Origin: Bdellovibrio bacteriovorus
GTDB lineage: Bacteria; Bdellovibrionota; Bdellovibrionia; Bdellovibrionales; Bdellovibrionaceae
Reading direction: 5' to 3'
Assembly: GCF_002208115.1 (NCBI RefSeq)
Contig: NZ_CP020946.1
Location: forward strand, 2,232,001 to 2,296,000
Length of the DNA stretch: 64,000 bases
Positions 29,304 through 38,580 of the stretch are shown piece by piece (position 1 is the stretch's first letter; every line of letters begins with the position of its first letter). A program made the translations under genes and the position numbers. The notes beneath the pieces were generated by a model. The model had not been told where the DNA came from, ran no database searches, and worked only from the letters and a program-made list of their open reading frames with translations.

Positions 29304-30221
29304 GTGACTTCACGCAACTCGAAGAATCAAAGACCACCACTTGAAAAGTGGTATCCCTATATTCTCTTTGCATTTATTGGTTACTGCGTGGCCGATCTGG
29401 GCATTCTCGCCTATCGCGACAAAATGCTTCCGCAATCTGCTCCCCCGTCCCATCCGAAATCCAGTCAGTTTGAGGCCGGCGTCAGCCGTGGCGCTTACAA
29501 CTCCATCACCAGCCGGAACATTTTCGCCTCCAGCGGCGTGATTCCTGATGCTTTGGTGGATAAATCCAAAGGTGCCGAGGCCCAGCGTGAAGCGGATCCG
29601 GTTCCGTCCCAGTTGCCTTTGAATCTGATCGGAACTTTGGTGCACTCCAATCCGGAAAAATCCCTGGCCGCCATTGAAGTTCGCGGCAAGCAAGGCGTGG
29701 TTTCTTACAGCCCCGGCAAGCAGATCGACGGCATGGCTGAAATCATGAAGGTGGAACGCCAAAAGGTCGTTTTCCGCAACCTCAACTCCAACCGCCTTGA
29801 ATACATCGAGATGAAAAAAGAAGGCGGAAAAGTCGCCTTCGGCGCCGGTAAATCTTCCGGCGGGGATTCCGGCAAAGACGTGCAAAAAGTTGGCGACAAC
29901 AACTTCATGATCAAACGCGCCGATCTATTGAAGTACACCAACGATCTTTCCAGTATTTTGATGCAAGCCCGCGCCGTTCCGAACCGCGAACCCGGCACCG
30001 GCAACATCAATGGCTTCCGCATTTTGGACATGCAACCCGGCAGTATTTACGAACAACTTGGCATCCAAAGAATGGACGTCATTAAGTCTGTCGACGGCAC
30101 TCCTGTCGACAGCCCGGCCAAAGCCATGGAGCTTTACAACACCCTGAAGAACTCACCGAAAGTGACTCTTCAAGTAGAGCGCAACGGTAAAACCGAAACC
30201 ATGACTTATAACATTCAGTAG
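29304..30221 (+). CDS. gspC: Type II secretion inner-membrane protein GspC with PDZ domain
   Basis: A 305-residue protein starting at GTG 29304 (AAAGGA about 10 bases upstream; the frame is open further but without a ribosome binding site). It has a short cytoplasmic tail, one membrane helix (WYPYILFAFIGYCVADLGIL), a homology region with LPLNLIGTLV (about residue 105), and a C-terminal PDZ domain (about 215-305, with GSIYEQLGIQRMDVI). GspC links the inner-membrane platform to the secretin GspD and may help choose substrates. It opens the gspCDEF segment. Confidence 0.88.
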   Translation: MTSRNSKNQRPPLEKWYPYILFAFIGYCVADLGILAYRDKMLPQSAPPSHPKSSQFEAGVSRGAYNSITSRNIFASSGVIPDALVDKSKGAEAQREADPVPSQLPLNLIGTLVHSNPEKSLAAIEVRGKQGVVSYSPGKQIDGMAEIMKVERQKVVFRNLNSNRLEYIEMKKEGGKVAFGAGKSSGGDSGKDVQKVGDNNFMIKRADLLKYTNDLSSILMQARAVPNREPGTGNINGFRILDMQPGSIYEQLGIQRMDVIKSVDGTPVDSPAKAMELYNTLKNSPKVTLQVERNGKTETMTYNIQ

Positions 30222-30224
30222 TCG

Positions 30225-30291
30225 GCCTGGCCGGCAGAGCCGCAGCGCCGGAGGCGCGTAGGCTGAAGCAGCTTTAGAAGAACTTAAAAGG
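30225..30291 (+). repeat. GC-rich hairpin leader between gspC and gspD (copy 1)
   Basis: A GC-rich stretch with the hairpin GCGCC-GGA-GGCGC (30245-30257), followed by a motif of about 30 bases starting GCTGAAGCAGCTT (30262-30291). A similar arrangement precedes gspF (34324-34394). Confidence 0.5.
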
Positions 30292-30324
30292 ATTTTAAGA
30301 CAACTCCTCAGGAGGAGAAGCAAA

Positions 30325-32622
30325 ATGAAAAAGAACGTCAGCATAGGACTTGCTTCATTGATGACGGCCCAACTTGTGGGCCCGGCAGCAAAGGCTCAGT
30401 TTGAGGACTTCCCTCCTCCACCGCCGCCACCGGATTTCGGTGACATGGGTGGTGGTGATTCCGCTCCTTCTGATTTTGGCGGCAGCAACTCCGGCGGCCC
30501 TTCAGGCATGGCTCCACGCGGTGGATCTGACGCACCAGCAGGCTCTTCCCCTTTGAACAAGGCGGAAAAAGACAAGTTCGCCAAAGCCCCGATTGAAGAC
30601 ATCAACAACAAGAACTTCCCGGAAACCATCGAATCCTTCGATTTCCCGAATGTTGAGATTTCTGATATCATTCGCGCGATCAGTGAATTGACCGGCAAGA
30701 ACTTCATCATCGATCCGGGCGTTCGTGGTAAAATCACGATCATCGCGCCAACCAAGATCACCGTTTCTGAAGCTTACAAGGCCTTCTTGTCCGCTTTGGC
30801 GATCAATGGCTTCACGGTGGTTCCTTCCGGAAGCTTCCTGAAGGTCAAATCCGCAAGAAATGCCCAGCGTGATAATATCGAAACCTTCTCTGGCGCTTAC
30901 TACCCTAACGCCGATCAGATGATCACACGTATCATCCACTTGAAACACATCTCGGCTTCTCAAGTGAACCGTGACCTGCGCATCCTGCCGTCCAAAGACG
31001 GCGAAATGAACATCTACGAGCCAACAAACTCCATCATCATCTCGGACTACGGTTCCAATATCGACCGCGTGATGAAAATCATCAGCCAGTTGGACGTTCC
31101 AGGATTTGAAGAACAACTTGAAGTGATCCCTATCAAGTACGCGAAAGCCAAGGACCTTGCTGACCTCGTTGATAAAATCGTCAATAAAGGCAATAAAACT
31201 CAAGGTTCTGCTCCGGGCACCTTTACCGCCGGCGTGCCAAGATTCTCCCGCTCTGCGGGGGCGACGTCCCAACAGGGCGCCAGCTTCTTTATGGCGATTC
31301 CTGATGACCGTACCAACTCCATCATCGTTGTGGGTAATAAATCCGGTATCGTGCGTATCAAAAAGCTGATCTCTCAGTTGGACTTCAAGATCCGCGCTGA
31401 AGAATCCGGTGGCGTTTACGTTTATAACGTTCGTCACGGCGATGCTGAAAAGATCGCGCAAACACTTCAAGGTGTGACCAAAGATGCCGCTCCAAAACCG
31501 GCAACTGGTGGCAGTCTGCTGTCCCCGCTGGGTTCCCAAGGGATGCAAGCTCCTCAGGAAATCTTCGGTGGCGATGTTAAAATCACGGCCGATAAAACCA
31601 CAAACAGCCTGATCGTGACTGCCAGCAAGCAGGATTACGACGTGGTTCTGAATATCCTTTCCAAGATCGACACACCTCGTGACCAGGTGTTTGTGGAAGC
31701 CATCATCATGGAAATGTCTGTGAATGACGGTAATTCCTGGGGTATTGGTTACTACCAGTACGGCGACAGCGGTTATGGCAAGGTTGGTTTCAACGGTCTT
31801 TCCAATATCAATGACTTCCTGTCCCCGACAGGTGGCTCTGGTGCCGTGATCGGTTTCGGTCAGGGTAAAACAGTGGAAGTGACTGATCCGGTTTCCAAAA
31901 CGACTTTGAAGATTCCTAGTCTTTTGGGTTTCATCAACTTCCTGAAAACCGCGAAAAAAGCCAACATCCTGTCCACTCCTCAATTGATGACTTTGGACAA
32001 TCAAGAGGGTGAATTGGAAGTGGGTGACAAGGTTGTTGTCGGTGAAAACGTGCAGAACGTTGGAACCAGCGGCACGACGGTAAGAACACCGCAGTTTGAA
32101 GACGCAACGATCAAACTTGCGATCAAACCGTTCATCAGCCCGGCTTCCAATCAGATCCGCATGGAAATCAAACAACAGGTGGCGCAGCTTTCTACAGCTT
32201 CCACACCGAAAGCATTCCAGGATTCCACACAGCCTTTGGCAAAACGTTCCCTGAAAACAGTGATCAACGTGAATAACGGCGACACGGTGGTTCTGGGCGG
32301 TTTGATGAAAGAACAAGATCAAGAGTCCGTCACGAAAGTGCCTCTGCTGGGCGATATTCCAATTATTGGATGGTTGTTCAAGTCCCGCACGATCGTAAAG
32401 GACAAAACGAACATGGTTGTGTTCCTGACTCCGAAAATCGTGCGCAACAACATCGAAGCCAACGCCATCGTTTCCAAAAAACTTGATGAACGCGTTGATT
32501 TCGTAAAAGCTCAGGGCGGCGTGGATCCATACGGTGCAAAACTGGATGAAATCCGTCGCAAAGCAGAGGCACCTTCCGCTGCTGATGTGCCTGCGACTGC
32601 TGAACCTATTATTGAGGAGTAA
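30325..32622 (+). CDS. gspD: Type II secretion secretin GspD
   Basis: A 765-residue outer-membrane secretin. It has a signal peptide (to about residue 29), then an unusual Pro/Gly-rich, Asp-containing segment (about residues 33-75), the periplasmic N domains (N0 about 90-165, N1-N3 to about 440), and the secretin core with motifs such as VPLLGDIPIIGWLF (about residue 670). It forms the channel through which folded proteins leave the periplasm. A strong AGGAGGAG site precedes the ATG. No lipobox is seen; the pilotin dependence is unknown. Confidence 0.95.
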   Translation: MKKNVSIGLASLMTAQLVGPAAKAQFEDFPPPPPPPDFGDMGGGDSAPSDFGGSNSGGPSGMAPRGGSDAPAGSSPLNKAEKDKFAKAPIEDINNKNFPETIESFDFPNVEISDIIRAISELTGKNFIIDPGVRGKITIIAPTKITVSEAYKAFLSALAINGFTVVPSGSFLKVKSARNAQRDNIETFSGAYYPNADQMITRIIHLKHISASQVNRDLRILPSKDGEMNIYEPTNSIIISDYGSNIDRVMKIISQLDVPGFEEQLEVIPIKYAKAKDLADLVDKIVNKGNKTQGSAPGTFTAGVPRFSRSAGATSQQGASFFMAIPDDRTNSIIVVGNKSGIVRIKKLISQLDFKIRAEESGGVYVYNVRHGDAEKIAQTLQGVTKDAAPKPATGGSLLSPLGSQGMQAPQEIFGGDVKITADKTTNSLIVTASKQDYDVVLNILSKIDTPRDQVFVEAIIMEMSVNDGNSWGIGYYQYGDSGYGKVGFNGLSNINDFLSPTGGSGAVIGFGQGKTVEVTDPVSKTTLKIPSLLGFINFLKTAKKANILSTPQLMTLDNQEGELEVGDKVVVGENVQNVGTSGTTVRTPQFEDATIKLAIKPFISPASNQIRMEIKQQVAQLSTASTPKAFQDSTQPLAKRSLKTVINVNNGDTVVLGGLMKEQDQESVTKVPLLGDIPIIGWLFKSRTIVKDKTNMVVFLTPKIVRNNIEANAIVSKKLDERVDFVKAQGGVDPYGAKLDEIRRKAEAPSAADVPATAEPIIEE

Positions 32623-32627
32623 TTCTG

Positions 32628-34322
32628 ATGGCCTCCGTGGATGTTTCAACGATACTTGCCAAATCAACCTCTTTAACACAGGACCAAATCCGTTCTGTGT
32701 TAAACAACCCTTCGGTGGTGAGACCCGTCACCGTTGGTGAGGCTTTGGCTGCGAAGGAATTTTCCACGGCGGATGAAGTGGTCTCCGATCTGTGCAAAGA
32801 ACTGGGCTTGGATTTTATCCGCGACATCCCGGTCAGCGAGATCGCCGTCGACTTGATTCGTGACCTTCCAATCAACTACGCAAAACAACACAACGTCCTT
32901 CCCTACAAGGAAGATGCGGACCTGCTAGTGGTACTGACCAGCAATCCGGTGAACCTCAAAGCCCTGGATGACATGAAGGTACTGTTCGGAAAGCGCGTGC
33001 GCCCTCTGATCACCACTTCCAGCCGTGTTCAGGATGCAATCAATAAAGTTTACGAAAAAAGCACCGCGAATCTTTCCGGTTTGGATGAAATCGCCGAAGA
33101 AGATTACGATTTAGATGATCCTATCGTGGATTTGCTTGAGGCCGGCGAAGACGACGCTCCGGTGATCAAGATGGTGAATAGTCTGCTATTCCGTGCGGTG
33201 AAAGAAAAAGCGTCCGATATCCACATCGAACCCTATGAAAAAGACATGGCCGTGCGCTTCCGTACGGACGGTATTTTGTTCGACGTGTTCAAACCACCTA
33301 AAAAGCTTCAAAACGCCATCACGTCTCGTATCAAAGTTATGGCCAACCTGAACATCGCCGAAAAACGTTTGCCTCAGGACGGTCGTATTCCTTTGAAAGT
33401 CGGCGGTAAAGACATCGATATCCGTCTGTCCTGCGTCCCGACCACGTTCGGTGAGCGTCTGGTTATGCGTATTCAAGACAGATCCTCTGTCGTGCGCGAA
33501 CTGGCGGCCTTGGGCTTTTCTCAGGAAAACCTGTCCCGCATGGAAGAAGACATCCTGACTCGTTCTTATGGCATCTTCCTGGTCACGGGTCCGACGGGTT
33601 CTGGTAAGTCCACGACTCTTTACGGGGCCCTTTCCAAACTGAACCAGCCTGACGTGAATATCCTGACAGTTGAAGATCCGGTGGAGCAACGTATCCACGG
33701 CATCGGTCAGGTGCAAGTGAACTCGAAGATCGGCCTGACCTTCGCAGCCGGCCTTCGTTCCTTCCTTCGTCAGGACCCTGACATCATCATGGTCGGTGAG
33801 ATTCGTGACTTGGAAACCGCCGAACTGGCGATCCAGGCTTCTTTGACGGGTCACTTGGTTCTTTCCACGCTGCACACGAATGACTCGGCCGGGGCCTTCC
33901 CCCGTCTGATCGACTTCGGGGTGGAACCGTTCCTGATTGCAACCTCGATCACAGGTGTTATCGCCCAGCGTTTGGTGCGCGTTCTTTGCCCACACTGCAA
34001 AGCCCCGCATGAAGCGACGGATTTTGAAATCCAGCTTTTGGGTATCACCCGTGAAGAGGCGAACAAAGCCAACATCTGCAAAGCCATGGGTTGCAACCAC
34101 TGCTCGCAGAAAGGCTACTCCGGTCGTACCAATATCGGAGAGCTTTTGATCGTAACGGATGACATCCGTTCATTGATCATGCAGCGTAAAGACGGTAATA
34201 CAATTAAAAGACAAGCAGTTGCCAACGGAATGAAGACCTTCCGTGACCACGGGATCCAAAAAGTCCTTGCGGGCATCACGACAATTGAAGAACTGACTTC
34301 CAATACGCAGCTGGATATTTAG
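32628..34322 (+). CDS. gspE: Type II secretion ATPase GspE
   Basis: A 564-residue cytoplasmic ATPase that powers pseudopilus assembly. It has an N-terminal GspE/PilB domain (to about 150), a Walker A GPTGSGKST (about residue 320), the Asp box and Walker B region (DPDIIMVGEIRD), and a tetracysteine zinc site (CPHC at about 453 and CxxxxCNHC near 490). All key motifs are intact. It starts five bases after gspD. Confidence 0.95.
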   Translation: MASVDVSTILAKSTSLTQDQIRSVLNNPSVVRPVTVGEALAAKEFSTADEVVSDLCKELGLDFIRDIPVSEIAVDLIRDLPINYAKQHNVLPYKEDADLLVVLTSNPVNLKALDDMKVLFGKRVRPLITTSSRVQDAINKVYEKSTANLSGLDEIAEEDYDLDDPIVDLLEAGEDDAPVIKMVNSLLFRAVKEKASDIHIEPYEKDMAVRFRTDGILFDVFKPPKKLQNAITSRIKVMANLNIAEKRLPQDGRIPLKVGGKDIDIRLSCVPTTFGERLVMRIQDRSSVVRELAALGFSQENLSRMEEDILTRSYGIFLVTGPTGSGKSTTLYGALSKLNQPDVNILTVEDPVEQRIHGIGQVQVNSKIGLTFAAGLRSFLRQDPDIIMVGEIRDLETAELAIQASLTGHLVLSTLHTNDSAGAFPRLIDFGVEPFLIATSITGVIAQRLVRVLCPHCKAPHEATDFEIQLLGITREEANKANICKAMGCNHCSQKGYSGRTNIGELLIVTDDIRSLIMQRKDGNTIKRQAVANGMKTFRDHGIQKVLAGITTIEELTSNTQLDI

Positions 34323-34323
34323 G

Positions 34324-34394
34324 GCGGCGGCAGCCGCGGAGAGCGCAGGGGCCTCGCCCCTGCAGCTGAACCAGCTTAGAAACGACTTATAAGG
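34324..34394 (+). repeat. GC-rich hairpin leader between gspE and gspF (copy 2)
   Basis: Contains a perfect 8-bp hairpin (34345-34352 with 34356-34363) followed by the motif starting GCTGAACCAGCTT (34365-34394), matching the leader of gspD at most positions. Both copies end a short distance before the next gene's ribosome binding site. Confidence 0.5.
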
Positions 34395-34402
34395 TAACCA
34401 CA

Positions 34403-35620
34403 ATGCCTATTTTTGAGTACAAAGGCCTGTCGAAAGACGGAAGAAATGTTAAAGGGACCATCGACGCTGAAAACCAGCGAGCGGCCCGCACCAAGCTCAA
34501 AAAAGACAATATCTTTGTCATCGACATCAAAGACAAAAAGAAGATAGATCCAAAAAAGAAAACCGGTCCCCGCGCCACTAAAAACGTGGGCGTAAAAGAC
34601 CTTTCTTTGATGACCCGTCAGTTGGCGACTTTGATCAAAGCCAACATCCCCCTGGTGGACGCGTTGACGGCCGTTTCTGAACAGGTGGAAAACCCGACCC
34701 TGGCGGAAGCTTTGGCCGACTGTAAGAACATGGTCAACGAAGGTTCCACCCTGCATAAAGCCATGCTGAAATACCCAAACGTCTTCACCACGATCTATGT
34801 GTCGATGGTGGAAGCCGGTGAAATGTCAGGCAGCTTGGATGTGATCCTGATGCGTCTGGCGGAATTCACCGAGGCTCAGGCCGATTTGCGCGCCAAAGTC
34901 AGCAGTGCCATGACTTATCCGGTGATCATGCTGGTTGTGACGTTTGGTTTGATGGGCTTTTTGTTCATCTTCCTGATTCCTAAAATGGTGACCGTGTTTG
35001 AGTCCGCTCCGCAGTTGCAGCTTCCGTGGTACACGGTGGCTTTGATTGATGCGTCCCAGTTTGCGGTGAACTATTGGTATCTGATTTTGGGAAGCATGCT
35101 GATTGTGTATCTGCTCTTCCGTAACTGGAGAAACACCCCGGCCGGCAAAAACCAATGGGATGCGATTTCTTTGAAATTGCCGCTGATTGGCCCGACGGTT
35201 CGCATGGTTGCTGTATCCCGCTTCACCCGCACCCTGGCGACACTTCTAAACGGTGGTGTTCCGATGCTGGCCGCGATGGATATCGTCAGAAACGTTGTCG
35301 ACAACCACGTACTGGCTAAAGCGATTGATGAAGCCCGCAGCAATATCTCTGAGGGTGAATCCATCGCCGGTCCTTTGAAAAAATCCGGCCAGTTCCCGCC
35401 TATCGTGATTCACATGGTGAACATCGGCGAAAAAACCGGCGAGCTGGAAAACATGCTAAGTCAGGTCTCTGATGCTTATGACTTCCAGGTAAAAACCAAA
35501 TTGGAAGGTCTGACCAGCATCATGGGTCCGATCGTCATCGTTATTATGGGTGCCGCGATCGGTATGATCGTTATGGCGGTCATGGTCCCAATGTTCGAAA
35601 TGGCGAACGTTGCGGGGTAG
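34403..35620 (+). CDS. gspF: Type II secretion inner-membrane platform protein GspF
   Basis: A 405-residue protein with two repeated GspF domains (about 70-190 and 270-395) and three membrane helices (about 170-190, 220-240, 375-395). GspF is the polytopic core of the inner-membrane platform and contacts the ATPase GspE. The start at ATG 34403 has AAGG upstream. It ends the gspCDEF segment and is followed by a strong terminator. Confidence 0.95.
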   Translation: MPIFEYKGLSKDGRNVKGTIDAENQRAARTKLKKDNIFVIDIKDKKKIDPKKKTGPRATKNVGVKDLSLMTRQLATLIKANIPLVDALTAVSEQVENPTLAEALADCKNMVNEGSTLHKAMLKYPNVFTTIYVSMVEAGEMSGSLDVILMRLAEFTEAQADLRAKVSSAMTYPVIMLVVTFGLMGFLFIFLIPKMVTVFESAPQLQLPWYTVALIDASQFAVNYWYLILGSMLIVYLLFRNWRNTPAGKNQWDAISLKLPLIGPTVRMVAVSRFTRTLATLLNGGVPMLAAMDIVRNVVDNHVLAKAIDEARSNISEGESIAGPLKKSGQFPPIVIHMVNIGEKTGELENMLSQVSDAYDFQVKTKLEGLTSIMGPIVIVIMGAAIGMIVMAVMVPMFEMANVAG

Positions 35621-35643
35621 AATTTAGAGCAAAAGTAGAAATG

Positions 35644-35672
35644 AAAAAGGAGCCCTTGGGGCTCCTTTTTTT
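35644..35672. terminator. Terminator after gspF
   Basis: A 12-bp perfect stem (35644-35655 with 35659-35670) ending in a long T-run on the plus strand, with A-rich sequence on the other side that would also serve the convergent lipoprotein gene. Confidence 0.9.
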
Positions 35673-36097
35673 TATTCGGAGAATTGCAGATCGTAGGTGG
35701 AGCATTGCGAGACTGGATACGTCCCCTTCTTAATGCCCTCGATCAGGTGGCGGGCTTCGCGGCCCACGGACGAAACGTATTTTGGTCCATGGCACATCAC
35801 CGCGCTGGACGGACGATACACCGGAGCTGACGGAGTTGTATCATCCACATACTTTTGCAGTTCTGCGATCTCGGCTTCACCCCAGAAAGTGACAGCCGTT
35901 TTTTCAATCATCACGCCATTGCAGCAATGACTCTTCAATCCTTGCAACAGATTCACGGGACCCCAGGTTTTCAGTTCCTGACTGGTCACAGAAGCATTAT
36001 CAGGCTTGCGCACAGGCGCAGCCTCAGGCCCCTTCCATACAGACCCACAGCCCGCCAAAACAAATCCTGCCAACAACATCAACAATGCATTTTTCAT
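35672..36097 (-). CDS. Lipoprotein of unknown function
   Basis: A 141-residue protein with a signal peptide and a clear lipobox (LAGC, Cys17), so it is lipid-anchored. It has five more Cys (including a CC pair and MCHGPKY) and no motif I recognise. Its start overlaps the stop of the gene at 36097-37158 by one base (TAATG), so the two are co-translated. The pair lies in reverse orientation between gspF and gspG. Confidence 0.65.
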   Translation of the reverse strand: MKNALLMLLAGFVLAGCGSVWKGPEAAPVRKPDNASVTSQELKTWGPVNLLQGLKSHCCNGVMIEKTAVTFWGEAEIAELQKYVDDTTPSAPVYRPSSAVMCHGPKYVSSVGREARHLIEGIKKGTYPVSQCSTYDLQFSE

Positions 36098-37158
36098 TAG
36101 CGAGCTCCTTTTCTAAGCTGCTTTGCAGAGGCCTGTAACATCTCGGCCACGTATTTCAATTCACCCGCAGTCTTAAAGGTGTCACGATCCTGTCTTTCCA
36201 TTGCCACGAACTGCAGTTGCTCTCCCAAAGCGGCAAGGCGCAGTTGCAAACTTCCCAGCAGGAAATCACGTTCTTCAGACTTCATTTTGGCAACTTCTGG
36301 CTTGTTCTTGGCGTCTTGCAGATACTCAACAAGAGCAACCCCGGTATCACGCAAATTCTTGCGGGCCTCAGCGCTTAAAGCATCCCCCTTGAACATGGCT
36401 TCCTGCACGCAGTTTTCAGCCGCATCCATATTCTTGAAGGACTCACGCACCTGATCCGGCACATTCTGATTCTTTTGCAGATAACTTTCCATGGAATCAC
36501 AACGATAGAAGGCCACCGCCTGACCACACTGGGAGCTCTTGGAGTTGATCACATTTTGGCGACATCCCGGTTTATCCGGGACTTCGTAGGTCCTGTAAAC
36601 CTTGTCCAGGGTTTGCAGCTCATAAGGGGCCATGCTACTGAAACCATTTTTTGAATAAGCGATCTTTTCGTCGATATAAATGAAACCGTGATATTCCGTG
36701 GTCTTGGCAACACCCGCGATCTGACGAATGGCACCGACATCCCCCGGCTCTTTCTTTTCACCGTCTTTTAAAGCGCGGCAAAGAGGCGGACGCATATAGA
36801 AATTCATTTCTTCCGGCGTAGAATAACGCATGGCTGGCAAAATTTTACTCATCACCAAAGACAGATTCCAACAGTTTGGCCCATCCACTTCCGGCGTGGC
36901 CCCATGATATTTGACCACATGTTCAGGCACACAATCCGTGATATCCAAATTACAGGAACCACCGGACTCCCCAGCCACAGCCGCAGGATCACAAGTCTTC
37001 CCGGTCTTAGCATTCGTGCTCCACCGCGCCAAAGAAGAGTAAATACTTTTCCCCTCTTCACACGCCCCAGACAAAATAAGCTTGCCCGATTGCTTCGAAA
37101 TTTCGAAAGCCTGCGCCTGCATCAAAAACAAGAACACGACACCAAATATACTTCTCAT
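36097..37158 (-). CDS. Exported Cys-containing protein of unknown function
   Basis: A 353-residue protein. The ATG at 37158 gives a signal peptide (RSIFGVVFLFLMQAQA, cleavage before FEIS); a TTG at 37188 is the only earlier option. It has about ten Cys. A GPNCWNLSL segment (about residue 95) followed by EYHGFIYID (about residue 155) has the Cys-then-His spacing of papain-like or NlpC/P60-like peptidases; this is only a suggestion. The C-terminal third is helical. It is the first gene of a two-gene reverse unit that splits the type II secretion cluster. Confidence 0.6.
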   Translation of the reverse strand: MRSIFGVVFLFLMQAQAFEISKQSGKLILSGACEEGKSIYSSLARWSTNAKTGKTCDPAAVAGESGGSCNLDITDCVPEHVVKYHGATPEVDGPNCWNLSLVMSKILPAMRYSTPEEMNFYMRPPLCRALKDGEKKEPGDVGAIRQIAGVAKTTEYHGFIYIDEKIAYSKNGFSSMAPYELQTLDKVYRTYEVPDKPGCRQNVINSKSSQCGQAVAFYRCDSMESYLQKNQNVPDQVRESFKNMDAAENCVQEAMFKGDALSAEARKNLRDTGVALVEYLQDAKNKPEVAKMKSEERDFLLGSLQLRLAALGEQLQFVAMERQDRDTFKTAGELKYVAEMLQASAKQLRKGAR

Positions 37159-37327
37159 TCCAAACTTATCGGCAGCTTCCTTACTCAAAACAAGACAGAC
37201 AAACGTCCACCCAAAAACCTAAAGTAACCCATAAACTCCCCACCCCAAACTATCCCAACACCTTCACAACCCAGCAAAGGCAGTCCCGACCAATGTCCCA
37301 TACAATCTCACTGTGATGCACATACGA

Positions 37328-37460
37328 GCTTTGAGGGGATTGCTTTGGAGCCTGCGCGCCGAGTTCCGCAGTCGAGGCAAAGTAAAACGCGAAACAGTAG
37401 GGACAAACACGAGCGAGGACTGTCCGAGGCGAGAAGGCTCCAAAGCAATCCCCTCAAAGC
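37328..37460. repeat. Long-hairpin intergenic repeat, copy B
   Basis: This lies in the 421-base gene-free stretch 37159-37579. A perfect 26-base inverted repeat (37328-37353 with 37435-37460) encloses 81 bases. Inside the arms are CCGAGTTCCGCAG (37359-37371) and GCGAGGACTG (37413-37422), identical to motifs at the same places in copy A, while the arms themselves differ in sequence. The rest of the stretch holds a C-rich tract (about 37236-37257) and, at its right end, the gspG promoter. Confidence 0.75.
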
Positions 37461-37527
37461 GTCGCAAAACCGAGCCCACAGAGCGAAGAATTATTATGTG
37501 ACATTAGTCCGGCTGCCGCTCTGTCCT

Positions 37528-37555
37528 TTGATTTTGGGCTAGGTTTTGCTATCCT
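37528..37555 (+). promoter_or_regulatory. Candidate promoter of gspGHIJK
   Basis: TTGATT (37528-37533) and TATCCT (37550-37555) are separated by 16 bases, about 25 bases before the gspG ribosome binding site. A vegetative-type promoter is expected here because the segment is cut off from gspCDEF by reverse-strand genes. Confidence 0.45.
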
Positions 37556-37579
37556 CAATGTCTGTAAAAAGGAGTAAGT

Positions 37580-37990
37580 ATGTCTCTTCTCAAAAACCGC
37601 AAGGGTATGACTCTGATTGAAATCATGATCGTCCTTGCCATCATCGGTGGTATCGCAGCTCTTCTTCTTCCTAACATCACGGGACAATTGGATAAATCCA
37701 AAGCCAAAGAGGCTAAGATCCAACTGACACAAATCGTGAATGCCCTTTCCATGTACTACACGGATTGCGGTAAATATCCTCAGACTTTGGAAGGTTTGAC
37801 GACTGCTGATCCAAACTGCTCCAACTGGGGTCCTCAGCCTTACTACACCAAGAAACTTCAAGATCCATTCGGTCACGATCTGGTTTACGAACTGGAAGGT
37901 GGCGAATACTCTTTGAAATCTTTGGGTAAAGACGGCCGCGAAGGTGGTTCTGGCTTTGACAAAGACATCACACTGGATGATCTGAACTAA
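37580..37990 (+). CDS. gspG: Type II secretion major pseudopilin GspG
   Basis: A 136-residue pseudopilin. It has a short basic leader, the prepilin peptidase site G|MTLIE with Glu at +5, a hydrophobic helix (IMIVLAIIGGIAALLL), and the GspG globular domain with the calcium-binding C-terminal loop region (DPFGHDLVYE, GKDGREGGSG). It forms the periplasmic pseudopilus. A good ribosome binding site (AAAGGAG) precedes the ATG. Confidence 0.95.
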   Translation: MSLLKNRKGMTLIEIMIVLAIIGGIAALLLPNITGQLDKSKAKEAKIQLTQIVNALSMYYTDCGKYPQTLEGLTTADPNCSNWGPQPYYTKKLQDPFGHDLVYELEGGEYSLKSLGKDGREGGSGFDKDITLDDLN

Positions 37991-37995
37991 TTCAG

Positions 37996-38580
37996 ATGCC
38001 TGGTAATCAGCGGGGATTCACTCTCATTGAAATCATGATCGTGCTGGCCATTATGGCCGCTCTGATCACAGTGGGAGCTCCCCGACTTCTCAAAAAAGAC
38101 GGCAATATCAAAGCCGTTGCCCGCAACTTCATCGTTCTTTCCAAAGAAATCCGCAATAAAGCCCGTTTGACCAACTCTACTTACCGCCTGGCCATCAGCA
38201 TGGAACCGGGAGAGGAAAAGTATTGGCTGGAACGCGCCAGCGGCCCTCAGGCGGTCGATCCTGACGCTGCAGAAAAAGAAAAAGACCGTGACGAGGAAAA
38301 TGCACCTCCCCCTTTGTTTCAGATGGATAAATCCCTGCTGAAGAAAGAAAAAGAGCTTCCCGAGGGCTTGCGTTTTGCCTCGGTAGAGACTGTGAATATG
38401 AAATCCCCTATGACTTCCGGGGTGGCCTATATCCATTTCTTCCCAGAGGGCTTTGTGGAAGCCTCTGCTGTGCAGATCACGAATGGAAATAATTTAACTT
38501 GGACTCTTGTTTTTAATCCTTTAACGGGTCAAGCTGATATCATTGAGAAAGCTTCTTCGTTAAAGGAAGTCCAGCGGTGA
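37996..38580 (+). CDS. gspH: Type II secretion minor pseudopilin GspH
   Basis: A 194-residue protein with the prepilin motif G|FTLIE, a hydrophobic helix and a GspH-like globular part. A charged insertion (about residues 90-120, rich in Glu, Lys and Asp) is unusual. It starts five bases after gspG and has no strong ribosome binding site, so it is probably translated by coupling. It belongs to the pseudopilus. Confidence 0.85.
   Translation: MPGNQRGFTLIEIMIVLAIMAALITVGAPRLLKKDGNIKAVARNFIVLSKEIRNKARLTNSTYRLAISMEPGEEKYWLERASGPQAVDPDAAEKEKDRDEENAPPPLFQMDKSLLKKEKELPEGLRFASVETVNMKSPMTSGVAYIHFFPEGFVEASAVQITNGNNLTWTLVFNPLTGQADIIEKASSLKEVQR

Noticed and set aside
30502-32679. 725-codon minus-strand open frame opposite gspD
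   Set aside because: Antisense shadow of a clearly conserved gene; residue composition (His, Phe, Asp rich) is typical of complement frames.
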